Part shown: positions 37,396 through 49,744 of the stretch, in pieces
Position numbering within the stretch: the stretch's first letter is position 1
Layout: the number at the start of each line of letters is the position of its first letter
Assembly (NCBI GenBank): GCA_949987565.1
Contig: OX465107.1
Span: forward strand, 1,661,582 to 1,725,581
Direction: 5' to 3'
DNA length: 64,000 nt
Source: Luidia sarsii
Taxonomy: Eukaryota; Echinodermata; Asteroidea; Paxillosida; Luidiidae
Position numbers and translations under genes: made by a program
The notes under the pieces: generated by a model
Databases searched by the model: none
Seen by the model: the letters and a program-made list of their open reading frames with translations, nothing else
Told to the model about the DNA's origin: nothing

Positions 37396-38769
37396 GTCTG
37401 GCAATGAATTGGAACAGGCAGTCAAACAAGACGCCTTTATTATTATACGCATAAAACAACAAAAACAAAATGCATGTACAGTGTACATGCCCCCCCCCCC
37501 TCCCCCCAAAAAAGATATTCAATTGAACATTGTAACCCTTATTTATGCATCTTATTGACTGACAAAACAGAGATACATTGTAGAATGTTAGGGTACACAA
37601 GCCAAAGTTGGTCAACTGATGCCCTTGAAGATTGCCGGCAGGGAGAGACATGTTTGCAGACAAACCTCATAGTGTAGACACCTCATTGCCTTTGATAAAC
37701 AAATCCTCAGAGAACCAGAATGCAAGGCCACGTCGTTATCACCAAAATAGCTTCTTGCCAATTTTTTTTTTTTCAAGAGAAAAGGGTTGTGATAAAATGC
37801 TTTTAACGTTTGCTAGTTAGACGGTGAAATTAAATTTGCAATCCCCTCCCAATTCCCTTTCTCATTCCTAAATTGAAATTTGAAATGGAAGCAATCATGG
37901 TACATACGAATGCACCGAAAATCTTATTCCATTTACCGGGTACTTGTTAGTGGCATTCAACTTTGAAAGAAATCAATGCACACATTAACCAAAACCCTTC
38001 TCCAACCTGGGGAGAGATCTCAACTTCCATTGTAGTCTATCACCTGAAAAGGATGTCAGGGCTGGCTACAAATTTACGAGACTTTTTTCGATCAATGGCC
38101 CAGTTAGTCCCCTGATGTCCCAGAACTTCAGAGCCGTAAAATTGACTTGAAATTTACTCTCTCTCTCTCTCTTTTATGTCTTTCTATGTATTTATTTGTG
38201 GTTAACCTTCCTTGTCCAAGTGCATGACATGGCTGGCATCAATATTGTTACAGTGGTTTGTTGGTTGACCTTGCCGACTAAAGAAAAAGAGAAAAAGGCA
38301 GGGAGGGAAATAAAAACTCTGTGATTGATGAGTGAGGGAGGGTTGATATTGAGATGAAAAGAAAAGGATGAATATGAAAAGAAAAATACCCAGGGGGAGG
38401 GGATGATACAAGTATGGACTATGGAGGGTTTAAGATGTATGTTACATGTAGTACAGATGAGAACCATATGTGTGGGGGGGGGGGGTTGGCAACAGAGGGT
38501 TCCTTTCAGAAGGTACATGTACCGTACATGTCACTTGGTGCTGTACTTTTGGCTGGCTCTGGGGCCGAGCACTGACTTTGCCTGGTCTGTCATCACTCCG
38601 GGCGGCATGTCTGGCTGCTGACTCTGCCTGCCATGTGGCTGTGTGTCTGGCTGTAGAACGAACTGTTGGTGGGGGGGGGGTTGATTTAGTCTGGTTCCCT
38701 GTTAGAGATTGCATCCAAAATCTGCTTGATTCAGACTACATGTAGGTTGTGTGTTACTGTAGGGCCTAC

Positions 38770-38872
38770 TCTGTACATGTACATGTACATGTACATGTAC
38801 GTACATAGGCGTAAAAGAATGTACACGTACACGTATACAAGTACATGTACACGTACATGTACGCGTGCATGT
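38770..38872. repeat. (ACATGT)n cluster in intron 1
   Basis: CTGTACATGTACATGTACATG followed by GTACACGTACACG and GTACACGTACATGTACGCG. Confidence 0.85.
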
Positions 38873-40400
38873 AATCACAGTGCAGTCCCAAACTTACCTA
38901 TTCCAAAGGCTTTGCTGTGTTTAGTGCTTCACACATTTGTTTCTTTGTTGGTGCATTCACAGAACTCTTAAGCTGCTGTGTGCTTCAAATTTGTAAGGCA
39001 ACACACATACCGTATCTGTACAAGCCTGATACAGTACCATATGAACAGATTTATTTGTGCACCCTTTATTATACATACATACACGTATACGTTACATGTA
39101 CGGCCTTTAATGTACATGTACGGCCTTTATTTAAAAAATCCCTGCCCTCATACAAACATGCATGCACGTGGTCTGGTGGAGTGAGTGTGTTCACTGAACA
39201 CGTTTTCACAACATCTGTACAAGTACACAAGTACATTTGTATTTGGGCACTGTGCATAAAACTTAATCAGTAGTTTGATATGTAGGCCTAACATGTAGGA
39301 ACATGACTTTTTGAATTATTTTTACAGTCTACATTAGGGCTCACAGTAAATGCCTGAAGCAGCCTGACTGCATGTACCAGTACATGCACATGTACATTGT
39401 ACTGTACAGTGTACATGTGCATGTACATGTTTAGTGTAAGTGTACTGGTACAGTGCCAAGCAGATGGTATTGGGCCAAACTCCAGGGATTGCACCATAAA
39501 TTTATCGTGACAATTTTCCGGCAATAAAGTGTGCTCATTCCTAACCTGGAGCAGAGGGGTCATTTTGTTGACGAGGGAATGGCGTTTTGCACTCAGAGGC
39601 CACAACATGGAGACAGGGTGGGAGGGGAAATGAGAGAGAGGGGTGGGGTTACGGAGAGGGGCAATGACTGATAACAACTGCGGAAATTGGTTCCAAGATT
39701 GAGAAGGAAAACAAAATGTTGATTTATGGCCAGTGGGTGACCTTTGCTGATACAGTGATATGAAATGTGAAAAAAAGTAGATGAACATGTAGGCCTACTA
39801 GTTCCATAGGGAGACATCATGGTTGTTACATGTACCGGTACATCTACATTTAACCCTCCTGTCTAACCTGCTTCAAGAAGCCAGGAACATAACGTGTAAA
39901 ATGACTCATGCAACTTGCTTCATTTATGAAACTCACATTCTCATGTGATGGATTATTTCAACCTGTTTTTTTTTTTTTTCATACCACAATCTTGTAAGTT
40001 TACTGCTTTGAAAATGAAGTGAATGTCTGATTCCCTTTTTCAGGGAAAGAAGGGGAACAAATCATGGAATTCTTCTGACTATTCATTTTTTAAAAATAGA
40101 AAAAAAAAGCAGAGAGAAAAATGACATGAGGATGTCTTAGTGAGTCCCCCCCCCTACTTGCGGGACAAGCGTGTTCAGTCTTCATCATGAAAGCTACAAC
40201 TTGCATTGACATTTATTCGCAGTCATGATGACTAAACCTTAGGTAGAAGTACACCAGTGCATTACTAGAAATGGCATCGTGTTCTTCATTTTAACGCAAA
40301 GATATGTCATTCATAAAGAGAAAGAAAGATCCCCAGACCCACTTTGCTAATTTGTCCGGCATCTATGACTTCATCTTTCTTTTTTTTCTGGTGTTTGCAG

Positions 40401-40814
40401 CCAACTTACAGGTTCCACCCTCTCCGAACCAGGGTCATGTCGCCAAGCGTCCGCTGAAGGTAGAAGCTTCTAACTCTGCCCCACCCAGCCCTAGTAGCTG
40501 GGTGCAGCTCAAGTTCAAAGTGGAGAAGTTTCCCCAGCAGAAGCTGGGTGCCTACCCGGCCCAGCAAGAGCTTGTGGCTTCCTCGCTGGTGCACCACATC
40601 CCAACCACCCTCTCGCAGCAGCAGCATCAACAGCAACATCAGCAGCAACAAGAGCAGATGAGGGGCCTCCAGGAACCAGTCAGAGCCCAGCAGCTGCAAC
40701 AGCAGCAGCAGCAGCCCCAGCAGCAGCAGCAGCAGCAGCAGCAGCCCACACTGCCAACGACGACAGCGTCAGCATCATGCGGCATTGACATGAACATGAA
40801 CATGAACCCCAATT
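40401..40814 (+). CDS. RAR: RAR exon 2: A/B (AF-1) domain with glutamine-rich tract
   Basis: The acceptor is a T-rich tract ending gtgtttgcag at 40400, and the donor is AATT|GTAAGT at 40815. The exon encodes about residues 9-146 in the model. It is Pro/Ser-rich at first (VPPSPNQ, APPSPSS). Two psi-K-x-E motifs typical of SUMO acceptor sites follow, LKVE at residues 27-30 and FKVE at 47-50. A Gln-rich stretch spans residues 81-123, including an uninterrupted run of nine CAG codons, and the exon ends with a MNMNMNPN segment. N-terminal activation regions of nuclear receptors are poorly conserved, so this assignment rests on splice signals, coding composition and perfect phase match (1) to the DBD exon. 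A frame begins with ATG at 40304 inside the intron, but its 5' part is the polypyrimidine tract. The CAG run is a likely length-variable site. Confidence 0.82.
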
Positions 40815-40837
40815 GTAAGTAGACTGGATGTATCCTA

Positions 40838-40922
40838 CATCATCCTCTCTCCCTCTCCCTGTCTCTGTCTGTCTCTCTGTCTCTGTCTGTCTCTCTCTGT
40901 GTCTTTCTCTCTCTCTCTGTGC
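40838..40922. repeat. CTGT/CT-rich simple repeat just inside intron 2
   Basis: CTCTCTCCCTCTCCC, then TCTGTCTGTCTCTCTGTCTC-type sequence, beginning about 25 bp after the exon 2 donor. Confidence 0.9.
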
Positions 40923-42837
40923 ACCGGGGACCTGTCCAGATTAGACTTAATAACAACAGAATGGGTTTTTTTTTCATATGACCATGAACTTCATTCATGA
41001 AAGGATGCGCCTGGTTGGGATGTTTTTTGTTTTTTTATCTGAATTCAAAGGATGTCCCCTGCGAGGGAAATCCTTTTTTATGAGGGCTTTGCATACGTAT
41101 TAATGAAGGCTCCATGGCAATGTGGACACACTGCCAATGGTTGTGGGTCTATCCTGTGCACCATTGGGTTATGTACATGTACACGTCAGGTCCACACAAA
41201 GTACTGACGCAGCTCAATTTTGTAAAGATCAACAGATTCCGGAAACTATTTCTTCTCTTCTGATCAAATACAAAGTCATCCGATATCCGTAATCCTGGTT
41301 GTAAGGGCTCCCAACTGCTCCATGTACGGCGCATACTGTATGATGGAATAGGGTTGGGTACCAGTTTCCATTAAAGTGACCAGGAGTTGAGTTCACCAAA
41401 GTCATCGTAATCACAACCAATCTTAACCATTTTGTGCCGGTACCTCCAAATTTGGAGTGACGGTGGTGTACCTACGTGCCGGGCCCTCCGAATGCAGGCT
41501 GCACTGTTGTCTAAGTTTTAAACAAAGACTCTTTTCAGCCAACCACTAAATAATACATACTGTAGCATGTAAACAGTTTGAACACAGAATTGGCCCTTAT
41601 TGATTTTATTTCACAGGTATTTGTTGTTCGATTGTTGAGTGAAAATGGCACATTATTATTATTTTTTTAAACGTGTGGTGGTCATGAGAACTGAAAAGTA
41701 GCCCGGTGTGTGATGCGGTGAAACCGTTTGACCCATCGCGCGTAGCAAGTGTGCGCATCGGTAGTTAAGTTGTGAACTTGTGGTGGATTGGAAGGCTTGG
41801 TGAAATAGATCTCAGGAGTTGACTTTCAAACCAAACTCATCCCACAACTTACCCTCTATTAAACTAGACTATTACTAGTAAATGACAGTCCTATAAACAA
41901 TCGCAACTTCACTTTACAATGGGTCGTGAAGATTCGCTGAATGGCAAGGCTTTTTGAAATCGACACGACTGGTTAGATTCATACATTTGTATCACCTTGG
42001 AAAACACCACTTCTCTTCTTTTTCATTCACTGTTTTCCTATTTAAGACAATTTAATGGATGTCAGATAAAAAAAGAAATATGTATACATATGTACATGTA
42101 CATCCTCCACTGTACACCACACAATGTAAAACGTGGCAATGTATGCAAGGGCGGTAATGAAATTTGACGGGAAAGAAAAAAACTAATTTGAGCAAGGCCA
42201 CGACGCATTTGAACACTCACATCCAAGGAAGTAAATTGTGCGCACTGAATAGAACGAGAACCATGCTTGGAGTAGCAATGTGAACTTGTATTGTCTGCTG
42301 CCATTAGGCACAACATTTTCATGTTGGCTTCTTTGATGGGAATGGGACGGCTGATTCAAGGTCACGGCAGTAAGCATGTTTTAGTTTCATTGTCGGCGCT
42401 CGGACGGGGCCGGGGAATGGGAGGAGGGGATGCAGGGAGAAGATTCCTTTGAAGTCTTGGCAAGCCAAAACAATGGTTGTCATTTATTCCATTGGATAAA
42501 GATTGTGAATGAAAAACAGAAATAGCTTTGTCCAAAAATGATTTTTTTTTTTTAATTCCCAGCTTTCATACAATGTATATCACATTGCAAGTGCGTTTCT
42601 TTTAAATCGAAGTACGCGTATACTTCCTTCATGAACATGACAGTGTTATGCATGTAGGTTTGTGTGAGTTTGAATTCAAGTGACCTTTTTTCACATGCAC
42701 GTATTTTTAGAAAGGCACCACTCGGCTAAATGTCAAAAGATAGTGGCCTACTTTGGTTTTACCCATTTAGGTACATGTAGTCCGTTAATGACATCAACAA
42801 AAAAGTTCCGGACGTCAATTTACATGTAGGACAGCCT

Positions 42838-42876
42838 GATGTTACAATCCTAGCAGGACCTTTCTCAAAGGCTTTT
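42838..42876 (-). mobile_element. Fold-back family 2, single-arm fragment in intron 2
   Basis: ATCCTAGCAGGACCTTTCTC and the adjacent AAAGGC match one arm, preceded by a degenerate GCCTGATGTT. Confidence 0.5.
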
Positions 42877-43552
42877 AACTGTACAGTTCTTGTTATTTGT
42901 ACCTATTGTACAGGGTTGTCTGGACTATAATGTGACGTGTACAGTGTTCATGAACCTATTTTACAGGATATTATAAACAACAGACAAATCATGGTATTAT
43001 GCTTGTTACCCATAGAATAGATCAAATTCCTTTACAGCCGTGTGGGAAAACACAAAACACAAACTAGAAATATCTAATCATCCTTTTTTTCAAAAATTTA
43101 TATCAATGTTTACCGGTACCAGCCCTCACAGAAAATCAAGCACATACTGCGTATAAAATGTTGTAAACAATCAACCTTTATCTGATCAGCAAGGTTTTCT
43201 GATTGCAAAGTAAAAAGAAATTCAAAATATTGAAATTTCGTTTGCTCAACAAAGACTGATGACTCCAAATTTATGGGACGTCCATGTTCATCCAAATGGT
43301 TGCATCAAAAACTTCAGGCTTTTTATTTGGACTTTTGAGATGTTTGTATTGCGGGTCAAGTTAGTCAGTGAGTTCTAAATGCATTGCGGATGGGCTATAT
43401 TGAGGAACTTGCATGGGTCACAGATTGGATAGGGAATTAATGTAAAGCTCTGGAATAATTATGTGCATGTACAATGTTCATGTAGAAACATAGTTATTTG
43501 AAAGGAATTCTACATGCTACTTGGCACTTTTTTCTTTGTGCACATGTACCAG

Positions 43553-43980
43553 TATGTACATTTTTTTCAAGCATGACTTTGACCGTTGAGGTGACAAGTT
43601 TTGGAGGTAAACACCTGAGGTGGCCCATCCAAAGTGTGAGGCGGGCTGCTCACAGTTTGATATGCAGGGAAACACTGATGTGCTTGTACATAGACGTACA
43701 GTACATGTACATGTACATAGACGTACAGTACATGTACCGGTACATAGATGTACAGTACATGTACATGTACATGTCCATAGACGTACATGTACATGTACAT
43801 GTACTGTACGTCTATGTACATGTACTGTACGTCTACAATGTATGTACAAGCACATCAATGTTTCCCTGCATATCAAACTGTGAGCAGCCCGCCTCACACT
43901 TTGGATGGGCCACCTCAGGTGTTTGCCTCCAAAACTTGTCACCTCAATGGTCAAAGTCATGCTTGACAAAAATGTACATA
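43553..43980. repeat. 428-bp near-perfect palindrome in RAR intron 2
   Basis: The outer arms (about 43553-43690 and 43845-43980) are inverted copies, from TATGTACATTTTT through TTGATATGCAGGGAAACA. I count three substitutions and one short indel in about 130 bp, roughly 97 percent identity. The centre is (ACATGT)n punctuated by TAGACGTACAGTACATG words, also inverted. A frame of 227 codons (43498-44181) and its reverse are by-products. I do not recognise the arm sequence. Confidence 0.9.
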
Positions 43981-44595
43981 TGTGTATGTCTATGCCACAA
44001 TTTCCAGAAATTTCCAATTTCCATTGCATTACCTACAGCAAAGGAAACCAGAGTGAAGAATCACCCAGTTGTATTCTCACTGTCTGTGTATTTCTGTCTG
44101 AATGAAATGTCTGAACAGAATGCAATTTCAATTCCCAGTCCCCAGTTTGTACTTTCTGGTACAAAATGCGCAAAGAAATAATGTAATATCGAAGCATGGG
44201 AGAGAGAGGGGGGGGGGGTTACCAGTCTCCCCAGCATAGCGTATTTGTACCGCGTGCCTTCTTGTTCACATTCCTCCTCGCTTCACAGTCGAGCAGAATA
44301 AGGGGAGTGGGAAAAAAAGGAAAAGAAAAGGAGCGAGCGGGACAGATATGATGAATAAAAAAAGACTGTGAAATTCTAGCTGGAAGCTTGGGTGGAGAAG
44401 GCTGAGGGGTCACAGCACGTGGACCCATGCTGTAAATTATATCATTACAGGCATATACACAGGTATAAGCCTGCCTTACCCAGGATTATTGGTACTGCTG
44501 TGGGAATGGAAGTGGGCCAGCTAGAAAGGAAATGTGGTTTCTCGTCTCAGACTGGACAAAGTGGACTTGTTTTAACCAATCCGCTTTAACACAGA

Positions 44596-44748
44596 ACAAA
44601 TTATCAGAATTTATTTTTGAAAAATGCCAAAGAAAAGTTGACTGGACCAGGACTTGAACCCAATACTTCTGATTTTACGTACCAGCGCTCTTAGTCTCCT
44701 ACCATCTAAGCTACCCAGCCTTTTCCAACTTATCTTTGCCAGGGCTGG
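44596..44748 (-). mobile_element. tRNA-derived SINE in intron 2
   Basis: On the reverse strand: leader GGCAAAGATAAGTTGG, A box TAGCTTAGATGG, B box GGTTCAAGTCC, then TTTTCTTTGGCATTTTTCAA. The 3' tail is shortened. It abuts a MITE-like hairpin element at 44752. Confidence 0.72.
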
Positions 44749-44751
44749 TAA

Positions 44752-44915
44752 TCTTGTTTAAGCCAAGGAAGGATTTCTGCGCTTAGCAGATTTTCTCGCT
44801 TAAGCAGCTCTTTGCTATAGGGCCCAGGTCTTGTGTTCAAATCCTGGGCCAAATTTCATAGAGCCGCTTAATAAGCATGGAAATCTGCTAAGCAGGTAAA
44901 TCCCTCTAGGTGTAA
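44752..44915. mobile_element. MITE-like family C hairpin element
   Basis: GGATTTCTGCGCTTAGCAG is inverted as CTGCTAAGCAGGTAAATCC, with GCTTAAGCAGCTC, a GGGCCCAGG turn and ATTTCATAGAGCCGCTTA between them. Short palindromic elements with CTTAAGCAG-type words are common in deuterostome genomes. Confidence 0.5.
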
Positions 44916-45084
44916 ACAGTTTTACGACGCGAACTTGTGATGTGATGTGTATTGCTTTTTACTTTTATTACACTATTCTTTACTTTGGCATTACCTTACA
45001 AAGGGGAACATTTGGTGGGCAAGTTGATGCTAAGACTCATGTCATTTTGTGTTTCAGCAAACGTCGGTGCTTCAACGGCTCTAT

Positions 45085-45175
45085 GAAAGTGGTCCCAGGT
45101 CCTGTCAAAATTGTCTTTGACATTTTTTCTAAATTTTTCAAAAGTTCCCAGTGAGTTTTTCCTTTATTTTTGGGC
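45085..45175 (+). mobile_element. SINE 3' fragment
   Basis: GTCCTGTCAAAATTGTCTTT, then TTTTTCAAAAGTTCCCAGTG and AGTTTTTCCTTTATTT match the region after the B box through the conserved tail. The tRNA-like part is missing. Confidence 0.6.
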
Positions 45176-46584
45176 TTTAAAAACTTGTGTCTCAACCACC
45201 TTATCCTTTGACTTACTTTTGAAATAAACTTTTAGTCCAGTGTTACCATTTGTGGGATTATAAAGTTTTACACTCAAATGACTCAATACACTGAACAGAA
45301 TGTGTTCTATTGCCAAAAAGTACATGTACAGTGTATACACATTGCATAATGCAATGCCATTCAAAAGGCCAATGTTGAACTATTTCTCAATATGTAGACA
45401 TGATGTCGACGTCGACATAAAAAAATGATCCCGACAACAGCACGAACATGTACATGTACACAGCTGTCTGGATGAATCTGAATGTGCTGGCATGAAATAA
45501 TGTTGTGTTACAGCATGCCTTGCACAATGAACCACAGAGCACAGACAATCCATCCGAACTTTGTTTGGAATCAGGAACCTGATGCCCATCCGCTCAGTTT
45601 TTGGCCGTCCTCTGCCTAAACAAACATGCAGTGAGAAAGACTCCAATTTGTATGGGATCCTAGCCAAGATGAGGTTCTTTGGATGTAACAAAATGTAGAC
45701 CTCAAATAATGCAACATATACATATGTACATGTACATTTAGACTGTAGCGTAGTTCTGTACAATTGTTTCTTGTTTTATGAAAGAAAAGAAAAAAACGAA
45801 GCAGGGGTTATATACATGTACAGTATGTGGAGGGGGGATTGACACAGTGTGGTGCATCATGGAAAGGGCAGACGCACATAACGTTTGTTCACTGACTTAG
45901 AATGCTTTCACTGTAATCATTTGGCATCTCAAGTACAGAAGGTGGCAAGATAACCTCAGAATTAACCCCCGAATCCAGAAAAATGCTTAAATTCGGCAAA
46001 GATGGTGACTTCATATTTGTTTTTTTCATCCCATGATTATTTCTCTTTTCTTATTGGCAATGTCCATATTTTCTTGCCAGGAGTTCATTTCCTGGCCAGA
46101 TTTGTACCAGTATGATCAGTGGTCCCCCCCCCCTCCCCTCCCCTCCCCCCCCCCCCCTTCTGCCCTCCGCTCACTTTTTTTGTCATGTTGCCCACCGGCA
46201 ATCTCACAAATCACCGTGGCGATATGTTGCCAGCTGACCTTTGGATTCTCCCCTCTGTGCTCCAGATATCTAGCCTACTTCAGTCTCCCAGACCCCCTCA
46301 GCTAAAAGTCTTGTTCCTCCACCGATTGGACACAAGAAATAATGAATCCCGTCGTTAAAAATTGACGAAAGAAAAGAAAAAAACCACATCAGCTTTTGTT
46401 CACTGTCTGTTTTTTTGAGAGGACAAATGCCTTTCTGAAAAAGCCCTTCTCAGAGAATTCTGCATGATGAATAGAGAGAGCCAGACCTTTCTGCCATTGC
46501 TGAAAACCAATCATTCGGGACTTCAATCTATTGAGAATGGTTACGTCTCAGGAAGAATGTATGTGAACGTTTTAGGGATTGACT

Positions 46585-46752
46585 CTTGTAACATGCAAAA
46601 ATGGTGCACAAACTGCTTGACTAAAATGAGCAAAATGTAAATATTGAACGTTATGAGGTCCTGATGTTCCGATCCTAACAGGACCTTTCTCAGAGGCAGG
46701 GGGAAGGCCTTTGAGAAAGGTCTTGCGGGAGTCAAAATGCCAGGCTCTAGTT
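46585..46752. mobile_element. Fold-back family 2, diverged copy in intron 2
   Basis: CAAACTGCTTGACTAAAATG, then GAGGTCCTGATGTTCCGATC, a central loop with AGAGGCAGGGGGAAGGCC, and an inverted arm TTTGAGAAAGGTCTTGCGGG. Arms differ at several positions, so this is an old copy. Confidence 0.6.
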
Positions 46753-47269
46753 TTGAAGTAGATAAATGACTGTGAGTTCTTCCGACCTTAGCGCCCTCCC
46801 TCCCTCTCTGTTAGTATATAGCACGTCTGAACAGAAAGGCAAGTCAGCCACACCTGGTTGGCTTCAGAGACTGATCATTCTGTCCTTCTAGTCCAAGGGA
46901 TGAATCAACCCCCCCCATGCTTTTGTGCATGTGCACGTGTTTGCTCAGGCAACAGTGGGTCTCCATGTGCTTTCCATGCACTTCTGTTGTGTAAATTGTA
47001 TGTACATGTATGTACAGTACTGTTTGGGTACATTTGTACATGTAACATAAGCTTCTGTGATGAGATCCACTTTCCCTTTGTGATCACATACGAGTACACC
47101 ACATGGCTCTCTCTTCTCTCTCCACCTCCCTCTCCCCTGTCAATCTACATGTATCTCTCCACCTCTCTCTCTCTCAATCTCAGTCTCAATCTCTTTATAT
47201 TCTTGTTCTTTAAACAACCCGAGTCAGCCTCAAAGACTCCAGTCACACAGCCCTCTCTCCCCATCTCCC

Positions 47270-47745
47270 CTTGTTCCATCCCCCTCTCCTCTCCCTCCCC
47301 TCCCCATCTCCATCTCCCTCTCACTCCCCCTCCCCATCTCCCTCTCCTCTCCCTCCCCTCCCCATCTCCCTCTCCCTCTCCCTCTCCCTCCCCATCTCCC
47401 TCTCCCTCTCCCTCTCCCTCTCCCTCTCCCTCTCCCTCTCCCTCTCCCTCTCCCTCTCCCTCTCCCTCTCCCTCTCCCTCTCCCTCTCCCTCTCCCTCTC
47501 CCTCTCCCTCTCCCTCTCCCTCTCCCTCTCCCTCTCCCTCCCTCTTCATCTCTCCCTCTCCCTCTCCCTCCCTCTTCATCTCTCCCTCTCCCTCCCTCTC
47601 CCTCTCCCTCTCCCTCTCCCTCTCCCTCTCCCTCTCCCTTTCACTCTCACTCTCACTCTCCCTCTCCTTCCCCTCTCCCTCTCCCTCTCCTTCCCTCTCT
47701 CCCCCTCTCCTCCTCTCTCACTCTCTCAATCTCTCTCGTCAAAAA
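47270..47745. repeat. (CCCTCT)n hexanucleotide array in intron 2
   Basis: About 450 bp of pure pyrimidine on the + strand, mostly perfect TCTCCC units between 47380 and 47540, with CCTCTTCATC interruptions afterwards. It gives false 320- and 161-codon frames (Ser/Pro or Leu/Ser). A polypurine/polypyrimidine mirror tract like this can form triplex DNA, which is general knowledge. Confidence 0.95.
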
Positions 47746-49744
47746 CGCAAGACTGAGTCATCAATTATATATCCACATGCTGGATATACTGTACATGACA
47801 TGTACTACATTAAGATATAGGGATTAACCAAGCTTTTCAGTTGTTTTATTTATTTCATGTACAGTACTATGCAGTGAAATGGGATAGGCTTTAGTTAAAC
47901 CTGCAGTACTGTACGTTATTCAAATGCCAATGAACTGATTTGTAGATTGATTCAATGAATTGTTTGAAATTGTATAATTAGGTCATGGCCAGACATTCAT
48001 GTACACGTGTACGTGTACTGCCAATTGCACATGGAATCACTTACAATACATGTAATGATTCAGAAGGGCCTTTCCCAATAATCGCGATAATTTGAATCAC
48101 GATTCAAAAGACAGACCTTTTTTTGGCTCACATTCACACAGTTTAGCAGTTGTGGTCAAATGGTGGGTGTGTCCTTGAGGGTGGCCCATGCAGGGATACA
48201 TAATATGTACAAGCATGGCACTTCCTGTCAGTCACAGAGCGCAAGCAGTGCATTGTGGGTTTATCCCCACAGCCCACACGCACCGAAAATGCGATTTTTT
48301 AGAAAAGTCTCACTCTTACATACATGTACATACATGTAGTACTAGTAGAGTCTGAATTAAACGTGATTCAAATCCCACTAATGATTGTGCTTATTGTGTC
48401 CACACACACAAAAAGTGGAGTTTGAATCGCGACCCATTCTCTTTTAATCCTGGATCTTCATAACACATGAAGGTATTGCGTAAAGGTTTGCCCTTGCCAC
48501 ATGCATTTCCACTATCTTCTGTCCAGATGGCAGGTGTAATGAAATAAATGTATAAACCTCTTGCTTTTCAGACCCACAGACATTATTCTTTTACGGTTTT
48601 AGTGGTTGTTTTTTTTCTTTTTTTTCTTTCTTTTTTTTTCATTATGTGGCAGCCTGGTGTCCCCCCCCCCCAGCCAATCTCTTCCCAGACGAAGGCGACC
48701 CATGACCCAACCCTGTCTGGGATTAGAGCACTACACCTGTTAGCGCATGGGACTTGATCCCCATGCAGATGTGATCAATGACTGTGCAAGTGGGTTACTA
48801 CACAGTTATACAGTGAGGGAGGGGATGGAGCAGCATGGACCTGCTTGATATCCAACTACATGTATCACGCCGTTTAATTAGACCAACCCCATGCCAGTGT
48901 GCATACACGTTGGCGCAGTGTTCCGTTTGGTGACCAAATACTTACCGGCAGGTTGTCTTTCCCTCCACACACCCACCCCCTTTTCTCAGTCTCCTGACCT
49001 AAATACGCACACACTCTGAAAAGCCAACCACTCTGATTTTTATGGCCGCACGCAGGGACGCCATAAATAATATTGTTTTAACAACTAACAAAAAAACCAA
49101 GAAAATGTTCAGCTCTGTGTGGCAGGATTTTTTTATTTTTTTGGTTCGCTGTCTCCTATTTGGATTTCTTTTTATAACTCGGCCTCCCTTCCCCAGGTTC
49201 TGTTCCCATAAGACTTTGTCGGCTGAAAACAAGGTCTAATTTGGAGCCAGACTCTCACCTGACGTGGGTGGGAGGGGGATGGAATTGACCCTGTTAGCAA
49301 GAGGGGAAGACTCGCCTTAAAGCAAGAACTGGTTAGCTTCTCAGTGTCGGTGGAGGATGACACGTATATTTTTTTAAAGAGGGAGGACAGGATTCAGGTC
49401 TGGTCTTTCTCTCTAACGCACCCGATAGCCTGCCGCAACAATCAACGGGTGTTTTTCTTAGGCTCCGTTCTCCTACACCCACAAACGGTCGGCCGGTTCT
49501 TTGAACTGCATGTTGTCATTTCTTTCAAAGCCAGCCATTTTCAGGCTTGTCAGTGCCGGTTTTGAGTTTCAGCGTTTCAGGGCCCCCCCCCCCCCCCCCA
49601 CCCCCCACTTTAAAAGCAAAATTGCAAAAGATAAAGCGCTTATTCTCACTGGTACACGTACATGTTGTCGACCTGCATTGCTAAATAAACTCAAAAGCTG
49701 TAATTGTCAAGTCCTGTCGGCATTGGACCCTTTTTTGGGGGGGG

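Larger units (their letters stand above)
18688..40400 (+). other. RAR: RAR intron 1 (proposed, 21.7 kb)
   Basis: This is bounded by GTAAGT at 18688 and a polypyrimidine tract plus TTTGCAG at 40400. It contains SINEs, fold-back elements, a GA array, many (ACATGT)n tracts and several complex blocks that may be regulatory (about 26.85-27.1, 32.5-32.7 and 35.0-35.5 kb). No exon was recognised inside. Its extent depends on exon 1 being correct. Confidence 0.5.

Noticed and set aside
40304..40400. ATG at 40304 as the start of RAR exon 2
   Set aside because: This part would encode a hydrophobic run (FIFLFFLVFAA) that is simply the polypyrimidine tract before a strong acceptor. It looks intronic, though an alternative start cannot be fully excluded.
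43498..44181. 227-codon frame and its 170-codon reverse partner
   Set aside because: Both come from the palindrome, which explains the similar peptides on opposite strands.
46858..47820. 320-codon + strand frame, Ser/Pro-rich
   Set aside because: It is a translation of the (CCCTCT)n array plus flanks. Two other frames are open across the same repeat for the same reason.
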